Positions 37,606 through 46,186 of a stretch of DNA of 64,000 nt are shown one piece after another (positions within the stretch are counted from its first letter, which is position 1; every line of letters starts with the position of its first letter). The translations under genes were made by a program, and so were the position numbers. This stretch comes from Solimicrobium sp040544425. Its GTDB lineage: Bacteria; Pseudomonadota; Gammaproteobacteria; Burkholderiales; Burkholderiaceae_D. The DNA lies in NCBI GenBank assembly GCA_040544425.1, contig JBEONO010000021.1:4653-68652 (forward strand), in the 5' to 3' direction. Below the pieces are notes generated by a model that was not told where the DNA came from, searched no databases, and saw only the letters and a list, made by a program, of their open reading frames with translations.

Positions 37606-37641
37606 AATAAAAAAGGCGCAGCTCACAATGAGTTGCGCCTT
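37606..37641 (-). terminator. Intrinsic terminator between aspS and nudB
   Basis: The stem AAGGCGCA-x-CTCA pairs with TGAG-x-TGCGCCTT around a 3-nt loop, and a TTTTTTATT tract follows on the minus strand. It lies between the aspS stop and the nudB start. Confidence 0.85.
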
Positions 37642-37676
37642 GATCCGCTTAATGCTCGGAATGATTCAAATACATA

Positions 37677-39482
37677 TTATGCTTTGACTACCGGCTCGAC
37701 AGCACGCAGGCGGATGTGCAGTTCGCGCAACTGCTTCTCATCGACGGCAGACGGCGCCTGCGTCAACAAACATTGGGCGCGCTGGGTTTTCGGGAAGGCG
37801 ATCACGTCACGAATCGATTCGGCACCTGCCATCATGGTCACGATACGATCCAGACCAAACGCCAGACCACCATGTGGTGGCGCGCCGTATTGCAAGGCGT
37901 CCAGCAGGAAACCGAATTTGAGCTGCGCTTCTTCAGCGTCAATGTTCAGCGCCCGGAAAACCTTGCTCTGCACGTCGGCCTGATGAATACGGATCGAACC
38001 GCCGCCCATTTCCCAGCCATTCAAGACCAGATCATAGGCTTTGGCGATACAGCTGCCCGGATCGGTTTCCAGCAGGTTTTCGTGGCCGTCTTTCGGTGCC
38101 GTGAACGGATGGTGGCAGGCGAACCAGCGTGCGCTTTCTTCATCGTACTCAAACATCGGGAAGTCGATCACCCACAAAGGTTTCCAGACATTGTCAAACA
38201 GGCCGTTGGCCTTGCCGAATTCGCTGTGACCGATCTTGACGCGCAATGCACCGATCGCATCGTTGACGATTTTTGCTTTGTCAGCGCCGAAGAAAATCAG
38301 GTCGCCATCCTGTGCGCCAGTTAATTCAACAATCTGGGCCAATGCCGCATCGTGCAGATTTTTTACGATAGGCGATTGCAAACCAGTGCGGCCTGCCGCT
38401 TTATCGTTGACCTTGATGTAAGCCAGGCCTTTTGCGCCGTAGATTCCAACGAACTGGGTGTAAGCGTCGATTTCCGAGCGTGGCATTGCGCCACCGCCTG
38501 GAATGCGCAAGCCCACTACACGTCCGCCGACCATGTTGGCAGCACCGGAGAATACCTTGAATTCAACGTCCTTCATGATGTCGGTCAAATCAGTGAATGC
38601 CAGTTTCACGCGCATGTCGGGTTTGTCTGAGCCATACAGACCCATTGCCGTGCTGTAGTCCATGACCGGGAATTTGGCGTCAAGGTCAACCGATAAACAG
38701 TTTTTGAAGATCAGGCGGATCATGTCTTCAAACAGATCGCGAATTTCCTGTTCGGACAGGAACGATGTTTCGCAATCGATCTGGGTAAATTCAGGCTGGC
38801 GATCAGCGCGCAGATCTTCGTCACGGAAGCATTTGGTAATTTGGTAGTAACGATCGAAGTTGGCGACCATCAGCAATTGTTTAAACAGTTGTGGAGATTG
38901 CGGCAGGGCGAAGAATTGTCCCGCATTGACACGTGACGGCACCAGGTAGTCGCGCGCTCCCTCTGGTGTGGACTTGGTCAACGTCGGTGTTTCAATGTCG
39001 ATGAAGCCCAGATCGTCGAGATAGCGACGCACTTCCATCGTAACGCGGTGACGTAATTTCAGATTGTTTTGCATCTGCGGACGGCGCAAATCCAAGACCC
39101 GATGGGTCAGGCGTGTCGTTTCAGACAGATGCTCATCATCCAGCTGGAAGGGCGGAGTCACAGAAGGGTTCAACACTTCCAGTACCTGGCACAGCACTTC
39201 AATTTTTCCGGATTTTAAATTTGCGTTGACAGTCCCTTCCGGGCGGTTGCGCACCACACCGGTTACGCGCAGGCAGAATTCGTTACGGATGGTTTCAGCA
39301 GCAGCGAAGACATCGGCTTGCTCCGGCGCGCAGACAATCTGCACCAGACCTTCGCGGTCACGCAAGTCAATAAATATCACGCCGCCGTGATCACGACGAC
39401 GATGCACCCAGCCGCACAGGCTGACAGTCTGGTCTAACATGGCTTCGGTAGTGTGACCGCAATAATTGGTTCGCATAGACAT
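37677..39482 (-). CDS. aspS: Aspartyl-tRNA synthetase
   Basis: A 601-residue class II synthetase of the bacterial type. The OB-fold anticodon-binding domain comes first (VSLCGWVHRRRDHGGVIFID), then motif 2 (CFRDEDLRADRQPEFTQIDC), the GAD insertion domain (about 290-420), and motif 3 near the C-terminus (GLAFGLDRIVTMMAG). The gene lies between DUF502 and nudB, the usual Burkholderiales order. A terminator follows the stop. The identification is certain; discriminating versus non-discriminating specificity was not judged. Confidence 0.97.
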   Translation of the reverse strand: MSMRTNYCGHTTEAMLDQTVSLCGWVHRRRDHGGVIFIDLRDREGLVQIVCAPEQADVFAAAETIRNEFCLRVTGVVRNRPEGTVNANLKSGKIEVLCQVLEVLNPSVTPPFQLDDEHLSETTRLTHRVLDLRRPQMQNNLKLRHRVTMEVRRYLDDLGFIDIETPTLTKSTPEGARDYLVPSRVNAGQFFALPQSPQLFKQLLMVANFDRYYQITKCFRDEDLRADRQPEFTQIDCETSFLSEQEIRDLFEDMIRLIFKNCLSVDLDAKFPVMDYSTAMGLYGSDKPDMRVKLAFTDLTDIMKDVEFKVFSGAANMVGGRVVGLRIPGGGAMPRSEIDAYTQFVGIYGAKGLAYIKVNDKAAGRTGLQSPIVKNLHDAALAQIVELTGAQDGDLIFFGADKAKIVNDAIGALRVKIGHSEFGKANGLFDNVWKPLWVIDFPMFEYDEESARWFACHHPFTAPKDGHENLLETDPGSCIAKAYDLVLNGWEMGGGSIRIHQADVQSKVFRALNIDAEEAQLKFGFLLDALQYGAPPHGGLAFGLDRIVTMMAGAESIRDVIAFPKTQRAQCLLTQAPSAVDEKQLRELHIRLRAVEPVVKA

Positions 39483-39552
39483 AATGGTAGTTCCGGTTAA
39501 AAGATAGTTTGTGTATTTGTTTATTTGAAATCGACATTGAGCCTGTTCGGCT

Positions 39553-40167
39553 TTAGATGATTGTTTTATTTGGACTTGGTTCCGGTGCGACTACACCCAT
39601 CGAGACGATGTGTTTCAACGCTACATCAACGTTCATGTCGAGTTCGATGACGTCAGCTCGTGGCACGATCAAGAAAAATCCGGACGTCGGATTGGGTGTG
39701 GTCGGTACATAAATATTGACAAATTCTCCCTGCAAATGCTGCTGTACGGTCGGGCCGGGCGTGCCAGTCACAAATGCAATCGTCCACATGCCCTGGCGCG
39801 GATACTGTACCAGCACCGCAGTGCGGAAGGCATTGCCCTCAGGCGAAAACAGCGTATCCGAAACCTGTTTCACGCTCGAATAAATCGAATTGACGATAGG
39901 GATGCGATTGAGCAGCGCTTCCCAACCTTCCACGACGTAGTTGCCGATAAAATTTCTCGCCAAAATTCCGGTGACCAGAATGATCAATAAGGTCAGAATT
40001 GTGCCGACACCGGGAATGTGGTGCCCCAACAGGGATTCTGGTCGCCATTCAACCGGCAGGAGCAGCAAAGACTGATCCATCAAGCCAATCACGGAATGGA
40101 TAACCCATAAAGTGATCGAGAGCGGCACCAGTATCAGTAAGCCGGTGATAAAGTATTTTCTTAACAT
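39553..40167 (-). CDS. DUF502 family membrane protein
   Basis: A 204-residue protein with two N-terminal membrane helices (about 5-27 and 55-77), separated by a short loop containing ITLWVIHSVIGLMDQ, then a soluble domain with the conserved DUF502 patterns RIPIVNSIYSSVKQV, TGTPGPTVQQHLQGEFVNIY and TTPNPTSGFFLIVP. The molecular role is unknown. It is set between fmdB (12 bp upstream) and aspS (about 70 bp downstream), an order conserved among betaproteobacteria. Co-transcription with fmdB is likely. Confidence 0.9.
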   Translation of the reverse strand: MLRKYFITGLLILVPLSITLWVIHSVIGLMDQSLLLLPVEWRPESLLGHHIPGVGTILTLLIILVTGILARNFIGNYVVEGWEALLNRIPIVNSIYSSVKQVSDTLFSPEGNAFRTAVLVQYPRQGMWTIAFVTGTPGPTVQQHLQGEFVNIYVPTTPNPTSGFFLIVPRADVIELDMNVDVALKHIVSMGVVAPEPSPNKTII

Positions 40168-40179
40168 GGCAAATTGCTT

Positions 40180-40485
40180 TTATTTGGTTTGCGATCCAGG
40201 CGTAGCAGTACCGGAATCAGCACTGCTGGTGGTTGTCGTGGCAGCAGATGCTGGCGCGGCAGATTCGGAAGACTTCGAGTCCGATCCCGGCGCAGAGCTG
40301 CCGCCACCTTTAAAATCGGTGGCATACCATCCAGAGCCCTTCAGCTGAAACCCTGCGGCAGTCACCTGTTTTTTGAATTCAGGTTTGCCACAAGAGGGGC
40401 AAACGGTCAGAATCGGATCGGACATTTTTTGCAGAATGTCCTTCGCAAATCCACATTCACTACAACGGTACGCATAAATCGGCAT
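40180..40485 (-). CDS. FmdB-family zinc ribbon protein
   Basis: A 101-residue protein starting MPIYAYRCSECG, the conserved N-terminus of the FmdB putative regulatory family, with two Cys-x2-Cys knuckles (CSEC and CPSC) forming a zinc ribbon. The C-terminal 45 residues are a Ser/Ala/Thr-rich tail without structure. It is the first gene of the fmdB-DUF502-aspS group. Function is not established for the family. Confidence 0.88.
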   Translation of the reverse strand: MPIYAYRCSECGFAKDILQKMSDPILTVCPSCGKPEFKKQVTAAGFQLKGSGWYATDFKGGGSSAPGSDSKSSESAAPASAATTTTSSADSGTATPGSQTK

Positions 40486-40825
40486 TGTTTATCTCGGCAA
40501 GCAAATCAAACGCATGATTATAAATGTTTTCTTCCCTTCAGATGACATATGCAGGCGATCCGCAGCGGTATAAGTTTTATAAATTGGCAATTTGGCCCGA
40601 ATTGGATAATAAATGCGGTATCAGGCCAGGCATAGATTTGTGCTAAACACAATATTGCGCCCATCTTGGCAAGTCCAGCCGACCTGAATCAAATGCAACA
40701 GTTTGTAATTGCCGTCATCGTCGGCTCGAGAGGCTTCGTTAATGCATCATGTCGAACGCAATGCGAACCAAACGACATCGGAACACAAATCGCTGGTCTT
40801 ATTATTTTTTAAAAGGGAATAAATC
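40486..40825. other. Intergenic region between fmdB and the small periplasmic protein gene
   Basis: About 340 bp that must carry divergent promoters. Nothing else was recognised. An AAAAGGGAA ribosome-binding site precedes the start at 40826. Confidence 0.4.
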
Positions 40826-41167
40826 ATGAAAACCACTACTCGCATTACGATGACCTTGGCCGCTATTGCAACAGTCGGCACCATGTTGGCAACGCCAGTT
40901 TTTGCCAAAGATACGCAATGGCAGAAAGATCACCCACGTCGCGAACAAGTCAACAATCGCCTGGGCAATCAAAATAAACGCATTACGAAAGAAGTGAAAG
41001 AAGGCGAGATCAGCAAGGCAGAGGCAGGCAAGCTGCGCTCGAACGATAAAACCATTCGTGGTGAAGAACGTGCCATGGCATCGCAAGATCATGGCCACAT
41101 CAGCAAAACAGATCAAAAAGCCTTGAATCAGCAGTTGAATCAAAACAGCAAAGCGATCGGCCAATAA
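40826..41167 (+). CDS. Small exported Lys/Asn/Gln-rich protein
   Basis: A 113-residue protein with a clear cleavable signal peptide (hydrophobic residues 8-25, predicted cleavage after TPVFAK region at Ala-Phe-Ala). The mature part of about 85 residues is highly charged and helical, with the pattern NRLGNQNKRITKEVKEGEIS and repeated DQKALNQQLNQNS-type segments. Similar small periplasmic proteins of unknown function occur in Burkholderiales; no enzymatic motif is visible. It is followed by a strong two-way terminator. Confidence 0.8.
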   Translation: MKTTTRITMTLAAIATVGTMLATPVFAKDTQWQKDHPRREQVNNRLGNQNKRITKEVKEGEISKAEAGKLRSNDKTIRGEERAMASQDHGHISKTDQKALNQQLNQNSKAIGQ

Positions 41168-41189
41168 TTTGTGCCAGTGCTGAACGATC

Positions 41190-41229
41190 AAAAATACCCA
41201 GCCTCCTCCAAACAGGCTGGGTATTTTTT
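41190..41229 (+). terminator. Bidirectional intrinsic terminator
   Basis: A 15-bp perfect stem (AAAAATACCCAGCCT with AGGCTGGGTATTTTT) and a 9-nt loop, with T-runs on both strands. It serves the small periplasmic gene on the plus strand and the convergent EamA gene on the minus strand. Confidence 0.9.
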
Positions 41230-41658
41230 TCAGCGCCTGAAACCGAGAACGAAGACTCCCAATCCGACCAGAGCGATGCCGCACCATTCCCGAATGCTGG
41301 GTCGTTCATTCAAAAATATCACGGCGAACAGCGCGACCAGCAGCAAGCTGAGTTTATCGACCGGTGCGACTTTGGATGCTTCTCCCATTTTCAGTGCCCG
41401 GAAATAGCATACCCAGGATGCGCCGGTAGCCAGACCTGACAAGATTAAAAACAGCCAGGTCTTGGCAGAAAGTTGGAAGGGATTTTGCCATTTTCCGGCA
41501 TACGCGACGAAACCGCTGAGTACGATGATGATGACAAAAGTGCGGATTAATGTGGCCAGATCAGAATCAACGCCTTGCAAACCAATTTTGGCAAAAATGG
41601 CGGTCAAGGATGCGAAGATGGCTGAGCAGATTGCCCAGTAAAACCAATCATTGGTCAT
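41230..41658 (-). CDS. EamA/DMT family transporter, single-domain
   Basis: A 142-residue membrane protein with four to five helices forming one EamA unit (IFASLTAIFAKIGLQGVDSD at the N-terminus, FLILSGLATGASWVCYFRAL, and DKLSLLLVALFAVIFLNERP). Full drug/metabolite transporters carry two such units, so this probably works as a dimer, as small DMT proteins do. Substrate unknown. It converges on the small periplasmic gene through a shared terminator. Confidence 0.85.
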   Translation of the reverse strand: MTNDWFYWAICSAIFASLTAIFAKIGLQGVDSDLATLIRTFVIIIVLSGFVAYAGKWQNPFQLSAKTWLFLILSGLATGASWVCYFRALKMGEASKVAPVDKLSLLLVALFAVIFLNERPSIREWCGIALVGLGVFVLGFRR

Positions 41659-41730
41659 AATGTTCCTTTTTGTCCGATGAATGATACAGAGTGGCGTATT
41701 TAACGCTGTTATATCTGCCGTAGTTTCAAT

Positions 41731-42344
41731 TCAAATCGCGAGATATTTCATTATTTTCTCAACGGGGTCATGGATCGAGACGGTGCTGGTGTCGATGGTC
41801 AAATCGGGTTGCTCAGGAATTTCATATGGGCTGTCCAGCCCGGTCATTTGTGTAAATTTTCTGAATGATATTTTTTGTAAAGACCCTTGGGATCTCTTTG
41901 TTGGCAAACGTACAAATGAGTACTTATGTATACCTCGATAAAATCGTTGGCACCAATTACAGATTTCGCTTTTTCCCGGTCTAGCCGGAAGGGCGAGATG
42001 GCTGTAACTATGGCGATTAAGCCAGCTTCGAGCATCATTTTTGCGACTTCGGATATGCGCCGTATATTCTCTGAACGGGATTCAATGGAGAAGTTCAAAT
42101 CGCGATTCAGGCCATTTCGCACTTTGTCGCCATCCAGAATATAGGTGTGCAGCCCTGCATTGTGCATTAGTATCTCAAGCGCGTTTGCCGTAGTCGTTTT
42201 TCCCGAGCCAGAAAGGCCGGTCATCCAAATCACCTTTGCTTTTTGACCATTCTGCAATTCTCGATTTGATCTGGTAATAGTTTCAGGAACTCGAAAGTTG
42301 TTTCCTGATGATCCTGAGGGTTGGTCGCTGATTGATGCTGTCAT
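41731..42344 (-). pseudogene. cysC: Adenylylsulfate kinase CysC, frameshifted
   Basis: The first frame (start ATG 42344) encodes a good APS kinase: P-loop GLSGSGKTTTANALE, DGDKVRNGLNRDLNFS, and RDPKGLYKK, then breaks off at a TGA ending at 41844. The missing C-terminus is found at once in another frame: FTQMTGLDSPYEIPEQPDLT and so on, ending IMKYLAI at 41731. The break lies around 41860-41885, at or near an A6 run on the coding strand; one extra base there restores a complete protein of about 200 residues. Either the gene is inactivated or the assembly has a homopolymer error. There are no cysN/cysD genes nearby; it abuts the polysaccharide locus. Confidence 0.8.
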
Positions 42345-42794
42345 ATTTGTTATTGCGTTGATGAGTTGGATCCAGGGTCGTTCAAAACTGCACAATTGAA
42401 TTGTTGGCTGATTAATTTATCTCAAATTACTGCTTTCATGATGAAAATTTTAGGGTTTTGAAGCTAATGGTTACTAAATTTCCCTAATTAGAGCATAGCC
42501 AATCGCCCGGTATGCTTGTAGAATCTAGTCCGCTTATAAAAGTAGATTTTCAAAAATGCAGTGTGTCGATAGGGCAACAAATATTGTTGACTGGATTTGT
42601 CGTCGGATGTAGTTCTCTGTATGGAATAATTCCAGACTGGTACTGCGTGTAGTTACAATTAATTAAAATGAAGCGGTCCGCGATTGTTTGGTGTCCATCC
42701 CAATGTGAAGAGTTTAGCTGAGCAAGATTGCGCTATTTAGTCAATCTGACGCCAATCTGCAGGTTCCTTTCGAATTTTTTTATCAGGTGGGAAA
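42345..42794. promoter_or_regulatory. Control region upstream of the polysaccharide locus
   Basis: About 450 A+T-rich base pairs without a gene, between divergent cysC and rmlB. It should contain the promoter of the long rightward locus. No JUMPstart/ops element was found, and no -35/-10 pair stood out enough to call. A GGTGGG ribosome-binding site lies just before the rmlB start. Confidence 0.45.
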
Positions 42795-43862
42795 ATGATT
42801 TTAGTAACTGGCGGGGCCGGATTTATCGGGTCAAATTTCGTCATCGATTGGCTTGCAGGATCTGATGAGCCAATCATAAATCTGGATGCGCTTACCTATG
42901 CCGGGAATCTGGAAAATCTAAAATCGCTGCAAAACAATGCTGCACATATTTTTGTTGCAGGTAATATTTGTGATGGCGATCTAGTGTCCTCACTGCTGAA
43001 TCAGCATCAGCCACGAGCCGTAATCAACTTCGCGGCGGAGTCACATGTAGACCGCTCGATACATGGCCCAGAAGATTTTATCCAAACCAATGTTGTCGGC
43101 ACTTTTCAATTACTCGAGGCAGTACGAAAGTATTGGCAAAAACTGGATAGTCAGGCCAGGAGCGGTTTTCGATTTCTTCATGTTTCAACTGATGAAGTAT
43201 ACGGTTCGCTCAACAAGGATGCGCCAGCCTTCAGCGAGACCAATCGATATGAGCCCAATAGTCCATATTCAGCCACCAAGGCTGCCAGCGATCATTTGGT
43301 TCGGTCCTACCATCACACCTACGGTTTGCCAGTACTGACAACGAATTGCTCTAACAATTATGGGCCGTTTCATTTTCCGGAAAAACTGATTCCTTTGATG
43401 ATCGTAAACGCCTTGGCCGGAAAGCCGTTGCCAATTTATGGCGATGGTCGACAGATCCGGGACTGGTTGTATGTGAAAGATCATTGCAGTGCAATTCGTC
43501 GCGTACTGGATGTCGGAACCGTTGGCGAGGTCTACAATGTCGGCGGTTGGAATGAAAAGGCCAATATTGAGATTGTGCATACCCTGTGTAATTTACTGGA
43601 TGACTTGCGCCCGCGCCAGGACGGCCAAAGCTACAAAACTCAGATCGTTTCCGTTGTGGACCGTCCTGGGCACGACAGAAGGTATGCGATTGATGCCAGC
43701 AAGATTGAACGTGATCTAGGTTGGAAGCCGGCTGAAACGTTTGAAACAGGAATTCGTAAAACTATTGATTGGTATTTGGAAAATCAGGAATGGGTTAGCC
43801 ACGTTCAGTCCGGTGCGTATCGTGATTGGATGGAAAAAAATTACGATGAGCGTAAGACGTGA
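42795..43862 (+). CDS. rmlB: dTDP-glucose 4,6-dehydratase
   Basis: A 355-residue extended short-chain dehydrogenase converting dTDP-glucose to dTDP-4-keto-6-deoxyglucose. The NAD-binding GGAGFIGSNF motif is at the N-terminus, the substrate residues are in STDEVYGSL, and the catalytic pair Tyr158/Lys162 is in YSATKAA; NNYGPFHFPEKLIPLMI follows. It is the first gene of the locus. Its product is a branch point: RmlC/RmlD take it to dTDP-L-rhamnose, while the FdtA-type domain encoded at 56165-57100 would take it to an amino sugar. It overlaps rmlD by 4 bp. Confidence 0.96.
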   Translation: MILVTGGAGFIGSNFVIDWLAGSDEPIINLDALTYAGNLENLKSLQNNAAHIFVAGNICDGDLVSSLLNQHQPRAVINFAAESHVDRSIHGPEDFIQTNVVGTFQLLEAVRKYWQKLDSQARSGFRFLHVSTDEVYGSLNKDAPAFSETNRYEPNSPYSATKAASDHLVRSYHHTYGLPVLTTNCSNNYGPFHFPEKLIPLMIVNALAGKPLPIYGDGRQIRDWLYVKDHCSAIRRVLDVGTVGEVYNVGGWNEKANIEIVHTLCNLLDDLRPRQDGQSYKTQIVSVVDRPGHDRRYAIDASKIERDLGWKPAETFETGIRKTIDWYLENQEWVSHVQSGAYRDWMEKNYDERKT

Positions 43863-44764
43863 GAATTCTATTATTTGGCAAGAACGGTCAGGTAGGCTGG
43901 GAGCTGCAGCGCAGCCTGTCTCCGCTTGGTGAACTTATCGCTCTGTCTTCTGACAGTACCGAATGCTGTGGTGATTTGAGTAATTTAGAGGGTTTGGCCA
44001 GAACTGTCCGGGACTTGGCTCCTGATGTGATTGTCAATGCCGCCGCCTATACCTCGGTTGATAAAGCGGAAACAGAACTGCAACTGGCTAACACGATTAA
44101 TGCCCTGGCGGTCGGCGTTCTGGCCAGAGAGGCTAAACAGTGCGGAGCCTGGTTGATCCATTATTCGACCGACTATGTGTTTGATGGAAGCGGCGAGAAA
44201 CCCTGGCAGGAAGCGGATGGTCCGAATCCACTAAGCGCTTATGGTAAAACTAAGGTCGCAGGCGAAATTGCGATCAAAGAGTCTGGATGCAATCATCTGA
44301 TCTTCCGTACAAGCTGGGTCTACGCGGCCCGCGGAACCAATTTTGTTAAAACCATGATCCGTCTTGCGCAGGAACGTCAGCAGTTAAATGTAGTGAACGA
44401 TCAGTTCGGCGCACCTACGGGCGCTGAGTTATTGGCTGATGTCACTGCGCATTGTATCCGACAAGTGATGCAGCGCCCCGAGCTTGGTGGGTTGTATCAT
44501 CTCGCCGCCAGTGGCGTGACTACTTGGTATGCCTATGCCCTTTTTGTCATTGAATTTGCGCGACGCTCTGGAACCAGTATCAGGGTAGAACCTGAAATGA
44601 TTAAACCGGTTCCCACAAGCGTATTCCCGTTGCCAGCGGCTCGTCCCCGGAATTCCCGTCTTGATTCAACTAGATTGCAAAATGTTTTCAATTTAAGGTT
44701 GCCTGAGTGGCGCACAGGTGTGGCAAGAACGCTGGTCGAAATTACCGAGAAAAAAAATGAGTGA
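43859..44764 (+). CDS. rmlD: dTDP-4-dehydrorhamnose reductase
   Basis: A 301-residue NADPH-dependent reductase for the last step to dTDP-L-rhamnose. ILLFGKNGQVGWELQRSL is the cofactor-binding N-terminus, followed by NAAAYTSVDKAETE, STDYVFDGSGEKPWQE and the catalytic YGKTKVAGE. The start is GTG 43859, overlapping the rmlB stop by 4 bp (GTGA), which supports this choice. The gene order B-D-A-C is common in Burkholderiales. Confidence 0.95.
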   Translation: MRILLFGKNGQVGWELQRSLSPLGELIALSSDSTECCGDLSNLEGLARTVRDLAPDVIVNAAAYTSVDKAETELQLANTINALAVGVLAREAKQCGAWLIHYSTDYVFDGSGEKPWQEADGPNPLSAYGKTKVAGEIAIKESGCNHLIFRTSWVYAARGTNFVKTMIRLAQERQQLNVVNDQFGAPTGAELLADVTAHCIRQVMQRPELGGLYHLAASGVTTWYAYALFVIEFARRSGTSIRVEPEMIKPVPTSVFPLPAARPRNSRLDSTRLQNVFNLRLPEWRTGVARTLVEITEKKNE

Positions 44765-45650
44765 ACGCAAGGGAATTATATTGGCCGGTGGTTCTGGTAC
44801 CCGGCTGTATCCAGTAACACAGGCCGTTTCCAAACAACTGTTGCCAGTTTATGACAAGCCGATGATTTATTATCCGCTCAGTACACTTATGTTGGCAGGG
44901 ATCAGAGATATTTTGATTATCTCTACACCGCAGGATACACCGCGTTTTGAACAGCTGCTCGGTGACGGAAAAGCCTGGGGTCTGAATATCCAGTACGCCG
45001 TTCAACCAAGTCCAGATGGCCTCGCGCAGGCGTTCATCATTGGTAAAGAATTTATCGGCGACGCATCGTGCGCCTTAGTGTTGGGTGATAATATTTTTTA
45101 CGGTCACAATCTTGAAGTCCAATTGATACAGGCGATGGAACGAAAGAGTGGCGCGACGGTGTTTGCCTATCATGTTCAAGACCCTGAACGCTACGGGGTT
45201 GTGGCGTTCGACGAAAAAGGTAGGGCAACCAGCCTGGAAGAGAAACCGGTACAACCCAAAAGTAATTACGCCGTGACAGGCCTGTACTTTTACGATAACC
45301 GGGTAGTCGAATTGGCCGCCGGTTTGAAGCCTTCAGCGCGTGGCGAGCTGGAAATTACGGACTTAAACCGGTTGTATTTAGAGCTCAATAATTTGAATGT
45401 AGAAATCATGGGGCGCGGTTATGCATGGCTCGACACCGGAACGCATGAAAGTTTGATGGAGGCAAGTAACTTCATTCAAACGATAGAGCATCGTCAGGGA
45501 TTGAAAGTCGCCTGTCCGGAAGAAATCTCTTACCGCAAAGGTTTTATCGATGCTGATCAATTGAGAAAGCTTGCGCAGCCGTTATCGAAGAATGGCTACG
45601 GCCAATATATGTTGCGTTTATTAGAAGATAAGGTTTACCGATGGAAGTAA
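44757..45650 (+). CDS. rmlA: Glucose-1-phosphate thymidylyltransferase
   Basis: A 297-residue nucleotidyltransferase making dTDP-glucose, the entry step for both dTDP-sugar branches of this locus. The signature GGSGTRLYPVTQAVSKQLLP, the metal-binding LGDNIFYGH, EKPVQPKSNYAVTGLYFYD and the C-terminal AWLDTGTHESLMEASNF are all present. The start at 44757 overlaps the rmlD end by 8 bp; a longer frame from 44718 adds a non-homologous leader. The 3' end overlaps rmlC by 10 bp. Confidence 0.96.
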   Translation: MSERKGIILAGGSGTRLYPVTQAVSKQLLPVYDKPMIYYPLSTLMLAGIRDILIISTPQDTPRFEQLLGDGKAWGLNIQYAVQPSPDGLAQAFIIGKEFIGDASCALVLGDNIFYGHNLEVQLIQAMERKSGATVFAYHVQDPERYGVVAFDEKGRATSLEEKPVQPKSNYAVTGLYFYDNRVVELAAGLKPSARGELEITDLNRLYLELNNLNVEIMGRGYAWLDTGTHESLMEASNFIQTIEHRQGLKVACPEEISYRKGFIDADQLRKLAQPLSKNGYGQYMLRLLEDKVYRWK

Positions 45651-46186
45651 TAGGTACAGCAATTGCCGATCTAAAAATCATTCGTCCTAAAGTATTTGGA
45701 GATGAGCGCGGATTTTTCTTTGAAAGCTTCAACCGGAAGAATTTCAACCGGCTAATTGGACGAGACATTGAATTCGTTCAGGATAATCATAGTCTCTCCG
45801 TAAAAAATGTCTTGCGTGGCTTGCATTATCAAATTCAGCAACCGCAGGGAAAACTGGTGCGCGTCATACAGGGTGCCGTGTTTGATGTGGCAGTGGATAT
45901 ACGTCAAAGTTCCCCGACCTATGGCCAGCACGTTGGCATTGAACTGTCGGCTGAAAACAAACACATGTTCTGGATACCGGAAGGTTTTGCGCATGGTTTT
46001 TTAGTGTTGACCGAATCGGCTGAATTTCTGTACAAAACAACGGATTATTGGGCACCTGAGTTTGAACGCTGTCTGGCCTGGAATGATCCGGATTTGAACA
46101 TTCAATGGCCGTGCCATGTTGAACCTGCTTTATCGCTAAAGGACAAGGCTGGCAAATCACTGCGTGAAGCAGATTTATTAGTATGA
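45641..46186 (+). CDS. rmlC: dTDP-4-dehydrorhamnose 3,5-epimerase
   Basis: A 181-residue cupin-fold epimerase, acting on the RmlB product before RmlD. Conserved elements are RPKVFGDERGFFFESFN, the catalytic histidine in VLRGLHYQIQQPQGKLVRV, WIPEGFAHGFLVLTESAEF with its aromatic pocket, and the C-terminal WNDPDLNIQWP. It overlaps rmlA (10 bp) and wzm (4 bp, ATGA), so the rhamnose genes and the exporter are translationally linked. Confidence 0.96.
   Translation: MEVIGTAIADLKIIRPKVFGDERGFFFESFNRKNFNRLIGRDIEFVQDNHSLSVKNVLRGLHYQIQQPQGKLVRVIQGAVFDVAVDIRQSSPTYGQHVGIELSAENKHMFWIPEGFAHGFLVLTESAEFLYKTTDYWAPEFERCLAWNDPDLNIQWPCHVEPALSLKDKAGKSLREADLLV

Noticed and set aside
42345..42794. JUMPstart/ops element expected before a polysaccharide operon
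   Set aside because: The characteristic element and its GGCGGTAGC core are not present; RfaH-type control has no support here.
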